Assembly: GCF_001294335.1 (NCBI RefSeq)
Contig: NZ_LGKG01000176.1
Location: forward strand, 1 to 35,556
Length of the DNA stretch: 35,556 nucleotides
Reading direction: 5' to 3'
Source: Streptomyces chattanoogensis
Lineage (GTDB): Bacteria; Actinomycetota; Actinomycetes; Streptomycetales; Streptomycetaceae
In this document: positions 24,863 through 33,734 of the stretch, piece after piece
Numbering within the stretch: position 1 is the first letter of the stretch
Layout of the letters: each line of letters begins with the position of its first letter
Made by a program: the position numbers and the translations under genes
The notes under the pieces: generated by a model
Seen by the model: the letters and a program-made list of their open reading frames with translations, nothing else
Databases searched by the model: none
Told to the model about the DNA's origin: nothing

Positions 24863-27299
24863 CTGCGGTGTCTCGTGCGGTGCGGGCTGCCGGAAATCGT
24901 TGTGGGGTGGGGGCTGCCAGTAACCGTTGTGAGGTGGGGGCTGCGGAAGGCCGTCGTGCGGTTCCGGCTGGTGGAAGTCGGCGTACGGCGCCGGCTGCGG
25001 CAAGGTGTCGTACGGCGCCGGGTGCGGCAAGGCGTCGTACGGCGCCGGGTGCGGCAAGGCGTCGTACGGCGCCGGGTGCGGGGAGCCGGGATCCTGCGGA
25101 GGCAGGTCATGGCCGGGCGCCTCCGCGCCCACCGGGGCCCGGAGGCTGCCGTACCGCTCCATGCGCTGCCATCTCAGGCGGGAGCCCGAAACGGCGGTGA
25201 AGACGGACTGGATCACCACCAGGTACATCAGCTGCCGGTAGACGAACTGCTGCAACGGCAGGCTCCACAGCGGACCGGGCCGTTCCCCGTCCAGGCGGAA
25301 CGCGTACCGGCCCATCAGGAGTTGCAGCAGCAGGAAAGCCAGCCAGAGCCCGATGATCCGGACCGGGTCGAGGAAGAGCAGCCCGTACAGGGCGAAGATG
25401 TCCACGACGGGGGCGAGCAGGGGCAGCAGGACCTGGAAGAGGAGGAGGTAGACCAGGCCGCGGCGGCCGAGTTTCCCGGCGGCGCCGCGCTGCACCAAGG
25501 CGCCGCGGTGCTTCCACATCGCTTGCAGGGTCCCGTAGCACCAGCGGTACCGCTGCCGCCACAGGGCGTTCAGTGACGCGGGCGCCTCCGTCCAGGCCAC
25601 CGCGCCCTCCTCGTAGACCACACGCCAGCCGGCGCGGCACAGCGCCATGGTGAGGTCGGTGTCCTCGGCGAGGGTGACGTCGCTGACGCCGCCGAGGGCG
25701 AGCAGCGCCCGGCGGCGGAACGCGCCGACCGCCCCCGGGACGGTCGGCATGCACTCGGCGAGGTCGAACAGGCGGCGGTCGAGGTTGAAGCCGACCACGT
25801 ACTCGATGTGCTGCCAGCGGCCCAGCAGGCCACCGCGGTTGACGACCTTGGCGTTGCCCGAGACGCCGCCCACCCGAGGGTCGGCGAAGGGCTGCACGAT
25901 AGTGCGGACGGTGTCGGATTCGAAGACCGTGTCGCCGTCGACCATGACCACCAGCTCGCACGAGGCGGCGGCGAGTCCCGTGTTGAGCGCGGCGGGCTTG
26001 CCCGCGTTCTGCTGCCGGATCACCCGCACCCCCGGCAGGTGAAGCGACTCCACCAGGTCGGCGGTGCCATCGGTGGAACCGTCGTCCACCACGATGATCT
26101 CCACCGGATGGTCCGAAGCGAGCAGTGAGCGCACGGCCGCCTCGATCCCGGCGCTCTCGTTGTACGCGGGGACGATGACGCTGACCGGTTCGGTCACCGG
26201 CGGCCCCCAGGACCGGCCGCGGAGCCCCGTCCGCAGCCGCCGGTGCCGGCGGGCCGCGATCAGCACGACCGCCGCGCGCAGCACGCTGATCGCTCCGGCC
26301 GCGCACATCAGCACGCCGAGCAGCCACACGGTCCAGTCGCCGGCCTGGAGCAGCTCGATGAGGGCCACGCCCTGCAGATGGTCGCCGGGCCCGGCGGGCC
26401 GGACCGACGCGGCCATGCCGACCGAGGCTCCGACCGTGGCGAACCGGAAGCCCTGCGCCTTGAGCCGTGGGATCAGGGCGCTCAGCGCGGTGGCGGTCTG
26501 TGACCGGTCACCGCCGCCGTCGTGCATCAGCACGATCTGCCCGGCGTGGCCGTGGGGTGTGGCATGGGCGAGGACGCGGTGCACACCGGGCCGCTGCCAG
26601 TCCTCGGCGTCCCGTGTGGAGAGCACCGTGACATAGCCTTCCGTGTCCGCCTGCTTGAGGACGGACCAGTCGGCATCGTCCAGCGCGTCGTTCTGCGAGG
26701 AGTACGGCGGCCTGAGCAGTGCGGTGGTGACCCCCGCGGCGCCCGCCACCGCCAGCCAGCTGCGTCTCCCGCAGCTCCAGGGAACGCTGCCAGGGAGCGA
26801 TGCGGGCCAGGTCAGGATGGGTGAAGGTGTGGATGCCGATCTGGTGGCCCTCGGCGACGATCCGGCGGACCAGCTCCGGGTGGGCCACGACCTGCGTTCC
26901 GACGACGAAGAACGTCGCGTGCACACGGTTGCGGCGCAGTACGTCCAGGATGCGCGGCGTCCAGACGGGGTCGGGGCCGTCGTCGAAGGTGAGGGCGATG
27001 GTGCGGTCCCTGACCCGGGCGGTGTGCGCGGAGGTGGCGGCGTCCGCGATCACGGGGCCGCCGTGGGTCACCTGACGGGGGACCGCCTCGTTCCGTCCCC
27101 GGGCCCCGGTCACGGCGTCCGAGGTGATCCGGAACATGTGGTGGGTGTACCCCTGGAGCAGGAGGGCCGTCGACAGGGTCACCGCGAGCACGCTCAGCAG
27201 GAGCCAGTGGGCACGGGGTCTGAGCCGGCGGGTGCGGCCGTGGCGGCGGGCGGGAGCGTTGGGGTGTCGGCGGTCGGTCACGTCAGAGCCTTGGATCAC
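24854..27299 (-). pseudogene. Polysaccharide deacetylase-GT2 fusion (MatB-like), frameshifted
   Basis: The N-terminal part is a membrane-anchored NodB-type deacetylase: helix at about 32-50, TFDDG (104-108), HTFTH (157-161), then RPPYS and LMHDGG. After two membrane helices comes a family 2 glycosyltransferase with VIVPAYNE, VDDGSTDGT, VDGDT, EDTDL and QRYRW, then more helices and a Pro/His/Tyr tail. This layout is that of Streptomyces MatB, which with MatA makes a poly-N-acetylglucosamine that glues hyphae together. The frame breaks between HTFTH and RPPYS: GCCAGCCA at 26751-26758 is a 4-bp duplication, and removing one copy restores an exact 813-residue frame. As read, translation from the GTG at 27299 stops at 26508, losing the transferase. 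Its GTG overlaps the upstream TGA. Confidence 0.85.
24982..25089 (-). repeat. 27-bp coding tandem repeat
   Basis: Four near-identical 27-bp copies (starting at 24982, 25009, 25036 and 25063) encode the nonapeptide PHPAPYDAL and variants in the cytoplasmic tail of the glycosyltransferase. Degenerate copies continue towards the C-terminus (HQPEPHDGL, QPPPHNGY). The repeats keep frame, so copy number can vary without breaking the gene. Confidence 0.9.
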
Positions 27300-28102
27300 T
27301 TCACGCGCTTGTGGGACGAGCCGAGACCGCGCCCCTTGGAGGAGTGGGCGGGGGCGGCGGTCGTGGGGGGCCCGGATGGGGCCGCAGGGTCGGCGGAGGC
27401 TGTCGGCCGGCCGGTGGGGCCGGGGGTCGGTTGCGCCGCGGTGCCGGAGTTCTTCTGCGCCGCGGTGGGGCTCGCGCTCCGCGGCGAGCGTCCGGTGCCG
27501 GACGAGGGGTCGGGTGCGGTCGCCCTGGGTCTGGCCGAGTGCGCGGAGTCCGCGTGCGGGACGAACGGAGAGCTGATGTCGGGGCCGCCCAGCATCGTGC
27601 TGATCAGCACGGCGACATAGCCGCCGGCGGGGATCACCAGCAGCCGGGCGGCGCGGAGCACGCGGCGCTGGCGTCGCCCCGAGGAATCGACGAAGACGGG
27701 CCGTGCCGACTCGCTCTGGGGCGTGTCAGGTTCTGGCACGGGGTGGCCGGGCGCGTCGAACACCGGGAGCTGCGCTGTGTCGGATACCGGGTGCTGCTGC
27801 GTGCCGACCGCCGGGAACTGCTCTGTATCGAACACCGGGAGCTGCGCGGTGAGGACGTCACCGTGCGGGCAGTCCCCTGCCGTCGTGGCCTGCCCCGTCG
27901 GGTGCGCCCACTGCGCGGGCGCCACCCCGTTCCAGGCCGGCGAGGCCGTGTCGGTGGTGACGCCCGCGACGCCCCCTCCGTACTCGTGGCCGTAGGCGTA
28001 CTCCTGGCCATAGGCGGACTCGTGGCCGTAGGCATAGGTGTAGCCGGCGCCGCCGTACGGATCCTCGCCGTACACCGCTCCGCTTCCGTCCGTCCACCTC
28101 AC
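27296..28102 (-). CDS. Single-pass membrane protein, Tyr/Gly- and Pro-rich (MatA position)
   Basis: The 268-residue product has an N-terminal cytoplasmic part rich in Tyr, Gly and Glu with repeats of the type AYGHE (about residues 15-45), then two copies of TAQLPVFD, a basic segment (SGRRQRRVLRAARL), one membrane helix (LLVIPAGGYVAVLISTML) and an outer Ser/Pro/Thr/Ala-rich tail ending in a basic patch SSHKRVK. No enzyme domain is visible. It is translationally coupled (GTGA) to the deacetylase-transferase gene, the position of MatA in Streptomyces, so it may be a scaffold or regulator of the polysaccharide synthase. The GTG at 28102 has AGGAG nine bases upstream. Confidence 0.75.
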   Translation of the reverse strand: MRWTDGSGAVYGEDPYGGAGYTYAYGHESAYGQEYAYGHEYGGGVAGVTTDTASPAWNGVAPAQWAHPTGQATTAGDCPHGDVLTAQLPVFDTEQFPAVGTQQHPVSDTAQLPVFDAPGHPVPEPDTPQSESARPVFVDSSGRRQRRVLRAARLLVIPAGGYVAVLISTMLGGPDISSPFVPHADSAHSARPRATAPDPSSGTGRSPRSASPTAAQKNSGTAAQPTPGPTGRPTASADPAAPSGPPTTAAPAHSSKGRGLGSSHKRVK

Positions 28103-28564
28103 GAGTCGTGTCTCCTCTCCCGGCCGACCGACGCGGTCGCCCGCATGAAGAGAGCGCACTCGGCCGGAAGTGTTACACCCAGCCCCGCACGGGACGGACA
28201 GAGCCTCCGGAAAGGGGCGATCCAGACAGGTTCGTGCGGGGCGGCCGGGAGCCCGTGCGGTGGGGCTCCCGGCCGCCCGTCCCTCTCCCAGCCGCTCGCA
28301 GGGGGGAGTCAGCAGCAGCCCGGAGAGAGGTCCGGCGGTGCCGGCATCCGGCAGGTGTTCGCCCTCAGCCTGCGCGGTACCGACCCCGGTACTCAGCCAG
28401 CGCATGGCCGGCGCAAAACGTCACGCTGCTTCGGCGGCCGCACGGCCTGGGCTGCGGCAGCGACGTGCAGGGCCCCTGGCCGTCGTGACACTTTTGCGAG
28501 GGCGGACGCTGTTCCTCATGGGCCGTCGTTGCCACCGGAGCGCGGCGGACGACACGGACTCGCT
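28103..28564. other. 462-bp divergent region between mat-like operon and sigma gene
   Basis: No coding frame looks real. The region should carry the promoter of the polysaccharide operon (left) and of the sigma factor gene (right). On the plus strand TGACAC at 28486-28491 stands in a locally AT-richer stretch about 74 bp before the sigma start codon and may be part of a promoter; no convincing -10 follows. Confidence 0.45.
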
Positions 28565-29326
28565 ATGAACCCGGTGCGAACGAGGACAGTCTTGGGCCAG
28601 GTAGGGCAACCCCGGCGTGCAAAGACGTACGACGGGGAATTGGGCACAGCGGTTACGCAGGCCCAGGACGGCGACGAGGCCGCCTTCGCGGTGGCCTACC
28701 GGCTCGTGCAACCGGGCCTGCTCGGCTATCTGCACGGGCTGGTCGGCGAGGACGCGGAGGACGTGGCCTCCGACGCCTGGCTGGAGATAGCCCGCGACCT
28801 CGGACGTTTCAAGGGGGACGGGGCCGGGTTCCGCGGCTGGACCGCGGCCATCGCCCGGCACCGGGCACTGGACCATCTGCGCCGTCAGCGCGTGCGGCCC
28901 CGGGCCGGCGGGACCGAACAGGACCTGCTGAACCTGCCCGGACCGCACAACACTCATGACCAGGCTCTGGAATCCCTTTCCACGGAGCAGGCCCTGGAAC
29001 TGGTCCGCGGGCTGCCGCGGGACCAGGGCGAGGCGGTGCTCCTGCGGGTCGTCGTGGGTCTGGACGGTCCCGCCGCCGCACGCGTCCTCGGCAAGCGTCC
29101 GGGAGCTGTTCGCACGGCCGCCCATCGGGGCCTGAAACGTCTCGCCCGCCAGCTGGGCGTCGGCGGCAAGGCGGACGAGGGTGTGACGGAGGGGCTTCCC
29201 GAACGCTGGGGAAGTCGGAATGAACGACGAGGGCGACAGTGGACGGCCAGAAGGCGTCGGGGTCCGGCACCTCAACGAATCGAAACGGTCGGACAAGAAC
29301 GGAAGCGGACATGGGTGAACGGCTGA
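28565..29326 (+). CDS. ECF-type RNA polymerase sigma factor
   Basis: The 253-residue protein has sigma-70 region 2 (about 30-110: AQDGDEAAFAVAYRLVQPGLLGYLHGLV, EDVASDAWLEIARDLGRFKG, then FRGWTAAIARHRALDHLRRQ) and region 4 (about 140-195: ALELVRGLPRDQGEAVLLRVVVGLDGPAAARVLGKRPGAVRTAAHRGLKRLARQL). Such factors direct polymerase to a small stress or surface regulon. The final 50 residues are basic and unlike the family; they overlap the start of the next gene by 16 bases and may be a by-product of coupling. The ATG start has only a weak ribosome site (GGA). Confidence 0.85.
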   Translation: MNPVRTRTVLGQVGQPRRAKTYDGELGTAVTQAQDGDEAAFAVAYRLVQPGLLGYLHGLVGEDAEDVASDAWLEIARDLGRFKGDGAGFRGWTAAIARHRALDHLRRQRVRPRAGGTEQDLLNLPGPHNTHDQALESLSTEQALELVRGLPRDQGEAVLLRVVVGLDGPAAARVLGKRPGAVRTAAHRGLKRLARQLGVGGKADEGVTEGLPERWGSRNERRGRQWTARRRRGPAPQRIETVGQERKRTWVNG

Positions 29327-30129
29327 GCGGCGACGGAGCACCGGTCCGTCACCGGCATGGGCACCCTGACGGCAGCATGTCCGGCCCGGGGGAGGTGCAT
29401 GACTCCGCGACGCTGGAAACGGTGCTGGGCGCCGCCATCCGCACACACCGTCTCGATGCCGAGGCCGAGCAGCGGGCCCTGGCCGCCTTCCGGGCCGCCG
29501 CCCACGGCGCGGACGGGCGCCGGGCACGTACCCGGCGCCGGGACGACTGGCGGCCGCGCGAGGAGCGGAGTGTCCGGCGCCCGGCACGGATGACGTTCGG
29601 CATGGTGTTCGCCGGCCTCACCCTGGGCGGTGTCGCGGTCGCGGCCGTCGGTTCGGCCGGCTCGTCCACCGGCGGCGCCGGTACCGGCCGGGGGACCGCG
29701 CACCCCTCTGCGGTCGCCCCGGGCCGGCCGGGCGGTACGGCCTCGCCGTCGCCCTCCGGCCGCCCCGGCCCCACGGACCGCCCCTCCCCCGCCCAGGACA
29801 TCGAGGCCCACTGCCGCGCCTACAAGCAGGTCGAAGGGCGCGGCAAAGCACTCGATGCGACGGCCTGGCAGCGGCTCGTCGCGGCCGCCGGTGGAAAGGA
29901 CAAGGTCGCCGCGTACTGCTCCGAGCAGCTGACGCGGGCGACGGGCGCGCCAAGCGGGCCGGCCGACACGGGCAGACCCGGCAACGGCGCCGCGAACGCC
30001 GGCAACGGCACCGCGGGGAACGCCGGCGCCTCCGGCAACGGCACGCCCGACGCCAACCCCAGCAGCACGCACAACGCGACCGGGAACGGCCGGGCAGGCG
30101 AGGGGAACGTCGGCGGGAAGCACCAGTAG
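29311..30129 (+). CDS. Single-pass membrane protein, putative anti-sigma factor
   Basis: The 272-residue product has a cytoplasmic N-terminal part with a helical segment LETVLGAAIRTHRLDAEAEQRALAAFRAA, basic residues, one membrane helix (about 93-115, FGMVFAGLTLGGVAVAAVG), then an outer low-complexity Pro/Ser linker, a small globular part with two cysteines (AHCRAYKQVEGRGKALDATAWQRLV and KVAAYCSEQL) and an Asn/Gly-rich tail. Its start overlaps the sigma gene, the usual arrangement of a membrane anti-sigma or signalling partner. It lacks the zinc-finger HxxxCxxC, so the role is inferred from position. A GTG at 29239 is a longer alternative start. Confidence 0.75.
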   Translation: MGERLSGDGAPVRHRHGHPDGSMSGPGEVHDSATLETVLGAAIRTHRLDAEAEQRALAAFRAAAHGADGRRARTRRRDDWRPREERSVRRPARMTFGMVFAGLTLGGVAVAAVGSAGSSTGGAGTGRGTAHPSAVAPGRPGGTASPSPSGRPGPTDRPSPAQDIEAHCRAYKQVEGRGKALDATAWQRLVAAAGGKDKVAAYCSEQLTRATGAPSGPADTGRPGNGAANAGNGTAGNAGASGNGTPDANPSSTHNATGNGRAGEGNVGGKHQ

Positions 30130-30179
30130 CCCCGCGCCGGGCCCGGTCCGCGCCACGCGTCGGCAACGGCACACCGATC

Positions 30180-30218
30180 GGGCGCCTACCGGTAGGTGAG
30201 GGGTGGTGAGGGGCGCCC
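30180..30218 (+). terminator. Possible terminator after the sigma operon
   Basis: GGGCGCC (30180-30186) and GGCGCCC (30212-30218) form a 7-bp stem around a 25-base loop that contains TACCGGTA. It follows the putative anti-sigma gene by about 50 bases. Confidence 0.4.
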
Positions 30219-30253
30219 TGGCAACCGCCTCGTGAACCCGGGCGTCTGACTGG

Positions 30254-30282
30254 TTGACGGCAATGATCACGAGACGTATCGG
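30254..30282 (+). promoter_or_regulatory. Candidate promoter of the GPP34 gene
   Basis: TTGACG (30254-30259) is followed after exactly 17 bases by TATCGG (30277-30282). The expected transcript start near 30289 lies a few bases before the ATG at 30293, so the mRNA would be almost leaderless and would exclude the GGGGGA at 30280-30285 that otherwise looks like a ribosome site. The two readings conflict. Confidence 0.35.
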
Positions 30283-30292
30283 GGGACCGAGG

Positions 30293-30949
30293 ATGGCCAT
30301 CACGCTGGCCGAGGAGATCATGCTGCTCTCCCTGGACGATGAGTCCGGGGTGCCGGAGCAGCGGCAGGCGGCGGGCTGGGCCGTCGCGGGCGCGATCCTG
30401 CTGGAACTGGTCCTCACCGGGAGGGCGTCCGTCGAGGGCAAGTACCTCGAACTGACAGACAGGACGCCGACCGGTGAGCCGTTGCTCGACGGCCGAATGG
30501 CGCTGCTCGACGCCTGGCTGCGCGGCCGCGAGAAGCGCCGGGTAACGGACTGGCTGACCAAGGACCGGGGCAAGGCCGCCAACGCGGCCGTGGAAAGCCT
30601 GTGTGCGCGCGGCGTGGTCGTCGAGCAGCAGCACAGGGCCCTCGGCCTGTTCCTGACGCGCCGCTACCGCGAGGCCGACAGCACCCCCGAGGCGGAGCTG
30701 CGTCGGCGGCTCCGGGCCGTCGTCCTGGACGGCGCCGCCCCGGATGAGCGCACGGCGGGCCTCGTCGCCCTGATCCACGCCGCCAAGCTGCACCGCCTGG
30801 CATTCCCCGATGTCCCGCGGAGGCAGGTTGCCGACCGGATGGCGGAGGTCGCGTCCGGACAGTGGGCAGCCGACAGCGTTCGTGCCGCGATCCGTAACAT
30901 GCAAGGTGCCGTAGCCGCTGCTGCCGTTGCCGCCAGTGCCGCAAGCTAG
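30293..30949 (+). CDS. GPP34 (GOLPH3)-family phosphoprotein
   Basis: The 218-residue protein matches the bacterial GPP34 family: MAITLAEEIMLLSLDDESG at the start, GWAVAGAILLELVLTGRASVEGKYLEL, LLDAWLRGREKRRVTDWLT, SLCARGVVVEQQHRALGLFLTRRYREAD and a C-terminal RTAGLVALIHAAKLHRLAFPD. In eukaryotes GOLPH3 binds phosphatidylinositol-4-phosphate on Golgi membranes; the role of the many actinobacterial paralogues is not established, although lipid binding is plausible. An Ala/Val-rich tail ends the protein. GGGGGA precedes the ATG. Confidence 0.9.
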   Translation: MAITLAEEIMLLSLDDESGVPEQRQAAGWAVAGAILLELVLTGRASVEGKYLELTDRTPTGEPLLDGRMALLDAWLRGREKRRVTDWLTKDRGKAANAAVESLCARGVVVEQQHRALGLFLTRRYREADSTPEAELRRRLRAVVLDGAAPDERTAGLVALIHAAKLHRLAFPDVPRRQVADRMAEVASGQWAADSVRAAIRNMQGAVAAAAVAASAAS

Positions 30950-30989
30950 GCCGTCATCCGACCCACCGGACAGCCCCTGGCGCGAGTCG

Positions 30990-31016
30990 CGGCCCCGGAC
31001 TCCTCGTCCGGGGCCG
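30990..31016. terminator. Bidirectional hairpin terminator
   Basis: CGGCCCCGGAC (30990-31000) and its complement (31006-31016) form an 11-bp stem with a five-base loop TCCTC. It lies between the convergent GPP34 and MFS genes. Confidence 0.82.
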
Positions 31017-31162
31017 TTGGCGTGAGCGGCACGCGGGCTGACGCAGACTCAAGGTGCTTGTCTCCCCAGCGGAACGGGCTTCCATCCTGGTCTCTCCCCG
31101 GGGGGCGAGGCCACGATCTCGGAAAGCGCACCACGACGGCCTCGGCACGACGGCGTGGGCAT

Positions 31163-32467
31163 TCACTGCACACGTAGCTCCGCCGGTGACGGCAGAGCCG
31201 GCAGCCTGGTGACCGGGGACGCGAAGAGTCCGATCGCCACGGCGGCGGAGCCGATCGCCGCGACGGTCAGGGCGCCTTTGCCGCCGAGCGCGCCGGTCAG
31301 GAGACCGGCGGACAGGCCGCCGAGTGCGCCGCCGCCGAACAGCAGCGTCCGGAAAGCCGCGGTCATCCGCCCCATCATCGACGCGGGAGTGCTCGTCTGC
31401 CGGAGGCTGACGATGATGACATTGGCGACGCCGAGTCCCAGGTACGTGACGAAGAAGGACGCCACGCACATCGCGATCACCAGCCAGTCCGGTCCGGCGG
31501 CGGTGGCGAGTAGGCTCGGGCCGAGCAGCAGGGCCAACTGGGCCACCAGATAGCCGCGTCCGAGCCGGAACCGCTTGATCACCCGTCCGGAGATCAACGC
31601 GCCGATGAGTCCGCCCACCGAGGCCGTGGCGAAGATGCCACCGAGAACCGACGGGGCGAGATGCAGGTCATGTGTGCCGTGGAGCAGGAACATCGTCCAT
31701 ACGGTGATCATGGAGAAGTTGCAGCAGAACCCCACGAGCGCCAGCGCTCGCAGGATCCTGTCCCTCATGACCCAGCCGAGACCGTCCCGCAGCTCCGACC
31801 AGATGTGGCGGCGAGCGCCCTGCTCCGGACGCGGCTCGGGTGTGCGGATGAGCAGCAGGGAGATCACGGAGACCAGGTACGAGAAGGCGTCCACGATCAG
31901 TGCCGCCGGTGCGGTCAGCGCCGACACCAGGATGCCTGCCAGACCGGGCCCCGCCACATCCGCTGTGGAGGAGCTGACGCCCGTCTTCGCGCTCGCCTCT
32001 ACATAGTGACCGGGGTCGCGGACCAGGGTGGGGACGTACGACATCCAGCTCACGTCGAACAGCACCGACGCGACACCGACGGCGCAGGCGATGACCGTCA
32101 GGGTGACCATGCCGAGGGCGTCCGCCCAGTACAGGACGGGAACCAGCGCCAGCAGGACCATCCGGACCAGGTTCGCGGCGAGCATGACCCTGCGCCTGCG
32201 GACCCGGTCCACCCACACCCCGAATATCAGGGCGAGGCCGAGGTAGGGGACGAGTTGCAGGAACCGCAGCAGTCCCACCTGCTCGTCGCTCGCCCCGAAC
32301 GCGCGGATGGCGGTGAGGGGCAGCGCGAGGGTCGTCACCTGGGTGCCGAGCAGCGACACGGTCTCGCCCAGCCAGAACGTGAGGAAGTCCTTGTTGTGCC
32401 AGAGACTCCTGGATGAGTTTCCGGCAGCCGCCTCCGCGCCGGCCGCCGCCACCTGCGCCGATGCCAT
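31163..32467 (-). CDS. MFS exporter (MFS_3/EntS type)
   Basis: The 434-residue transporter starts MASAQVAAAGAEAAAG and has about 12 membrane helices, with FWLGETVSLLGTQVTTLALPLTA as helix 1 and the motif-A loop GVWVDRVRRRRVML between helices 2 and 3. Related members export siderophores, macrolides or other drugs. Its ATG shares one base with the stop of the aminotransferase gene (TGATG), so the two are translationally coupled and probably act on the same compound: synthesis or modification by the aminotransferase, then export. The substrate is unknown. Confidence 0.9.
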   Translation of the reverse strand: MASAQVAAAGAEAAAGNSSRSLWHNKDFLTFWLGETVSLLGTQVTTLALPLTAIRAFGASDEQVGLLRFLQLVPYLGLALIFGVWVDRVRRRRVMLAANLVRMVLLALVPVLYWADALGMVTLTVIACAVGVASVLFDVSWMSYVPTLVRDPGHYVEASAKTGVSSSTADVAGPGLAGILVSALTAPAALIVDAFSYLVSVISLLLIRTPEPRPEQGARRHIWSELRDGLGWVMRDRILRALALVGFCCNFSMITVWTMFLLHGTHDLHLAPSVLGGIFATASVGGLIGALISGRVIKRFRLGRGYLVAQLALLLGPSLLATAAGPDWLVIAMCVASFFVTYLGLGVANVIIVSLRQTSTPASMMGRMTAAFRTLLFGGGALGGLSAGLLTGALGGKGALTVAAIGSAAVAIGLFASPVTRLPALPSPAELRVQ

Positions 32468-33723
32468 CAGTGGGTCTTCTGCCCGTGCTCGGCGAGTGCG
32501 GCGACGGTTGCGGCGACCGCGTCGACCTCTTCCTCGGTGTTGTAGTAGTGCGGTGACAGCCGGAGGCACCAGTCGACGTCCTTGTCGTTGAAGTCGTACT
32601 GCGCGAACTCCCGGAAGCTCAGGGCAGAGTTGATGCCCTTCTCGTCCAGGGCCGTCTTGAACGGCTGCGGCTGCCAGCCCTCGACTCCGAAGGTGACGAG
32701 GGCCGCCGGGGCCGGGCCGCGGTCGAGGAGCCGTATGCCGGGGATGTCTGCCAGGTGGTCGCGCAGCCGGGCCGCCAGAGCGGGCGTCCGGCGGGAGATC
32801 GGCTCCAGGCCGACCCGAAGGGCGTAGCGCACGGCCGCCGCGCAGCCGAGCAGGGTGGCGTACGGGAACTCCCACTCCTCGAACCGTGCCGCGCTGTCCA
32901 CCGGCCGGTACGTGTCGGGCCCGACCCAACGGGCGCCGTACATGTCGATGAACAGGGGCTCGTAGCCCTCCTGCAGGACGCGGTCGGAGACGTAGAGGAA
33001 GCCCGAACCGCGGGGGCCGCGCAGGAACTTGCGGCATGTCCCGGTGAGCAGGTCGCAGCCGATCTCGTCCACGTCGAGCGCGTACTGCCCCACCGACTGG
33101 CAGGCGTCCACGAGGTAGAGCAGTCCCAGCTCCCGGCAGTGGCGGCCTATCTCGGCCACCGGCTGCACGAGGCCGGAATTGGTGGGCACATGCGTCGCAG
33201 CAACGAGGCGGGGGCGGCGGGACCGCATGAGCGCCGCCATGGCGGGGACGTCGACGCCGCTGCCGTCGGGGTGGTCGGGGGCGTGGACGATCTCGACGCC
33301 GAACCGTTTGCGCAGGGCGAGGAACGCGATCTGGTTGGAGATGAAGTCGTTGCGCGTGGTGAGGATGACGTCGCCGGCCCGGAAGTCGATCGCCGACAGG
33401 GCCTTGGTATACGCATGGGTCGCGCTGCCGGCGAAGGCGATGTTGCCGGGACCGGTGCCCAGGAGCTCGGCGATCGACGCGTAGAAGTCGCGGACCTGGA
33501 CCTCCCGTGCGGCGGAGGCTTCGTATCCGCCGATGCCCGCCTCCAGTTGGAGGTGATCGGTCATCGCCGCGAGGACCGGGCGGGCCACCAGGCCGCAGCC
33601 CGCGTTGTTGAAGTGGATGACCGACTCGCAGCCCGGGGTGTCGGCGCGCAGCGCCGCAATCTCCGCCGCCGTGTCGAGGAGCGATTCTCCAGCGGAGAGG
33701 AAAGCGTTACTCTGTTGTCTCAT
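32467..33723 (-). CDS. Class V (fold-type I) PLP-dependent aminotransferase/lyase
   Basis: The 418-residue enzyme has FNNAGCGLVARPV (38-50), GSATHAY (99-105), THVPTNSG, the cofactor-contact motif VDACQSVGQ with Asp206 and Gln209, and the Schiff-base lysine Lys232 in TGTCRKFLRGPRGSGFLYV. This is the family of cysteine desulfurases, isopenicillin-N epimerase and EgtE-type C-S lyases; the reaction is not evident. The second half ends with DWCLRLSPHYYNTEEEVD. The ATG at 33723 directly abuts the divergent regulator start and there is no room for a ribosome site, so a leaderless transcript is likely. An operon with the following MFS gene is clear. Confidence 0.9.
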   Translation of the reverse strand: MRQQSNAFLSAGESLLDTAAEIAALRADTPGCESVIHFNNAGCGLVARPVLAAMTDHLQLEAGIGGYEASAAREVQVRDFYASIAELLGTGPGNIAFAGSATHAYTKALSAIDFRAGDVILTTRNDFISNQIAFLALRKRFGVEIVHAPDHPDGSGVDVPAMAALMRSRRPRLVAATHVPTNSGLVQPVAEIGRHCRELGLLYLVDACQSVGQYALDVDEIGCDLLTGTCRKFLRGPRGSGFLYVSDRVLQEGYEPLFIDMYGARWVGPDTYRPVDSAARFEEWEFPYATLLGCAAAVRYALRVGLEPISRRTPALAARLRDHLADIPGIRLLDRGPAPAALVTFGVEGWQPQPFKTALDEKGINSALSFREFAQYDFNDKDVDWCLRLSPHYYNTEEEVDAVAATVAALAEHGQKTH

Positions 33724-33734
33724 GTCTGAGAGTA
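33708..33734. promoter_or_regulatory. Mirror-image -10 boxes for back-to-back leaderless transcripts
   Basis: TACTCT at 33708-33713 (plus) and the same hexamer on the minus strand at 33734-33729 flank a 15-base centre containing CATG, in which both start codons lie (plus ATG 33722-33724, minus ATG 33723-33721). Each hexamer ends 5-8 bases before its own start codon, the spacing expected when transcription starts at or next to the ATG. Each promoter then lies inside the first codons of the opposite gene. No standard -35 is obvious, which would suit activation by the encoded MocR protein. Confidence 0.55.

Noticed and set aside
24982..25089. Regular repeats resembling a CRISPR array
   Set aside because: Copies are contiguous without spacers, 27 bp long and in frame with the glycosyltransferase; they encode a peptide repeat.
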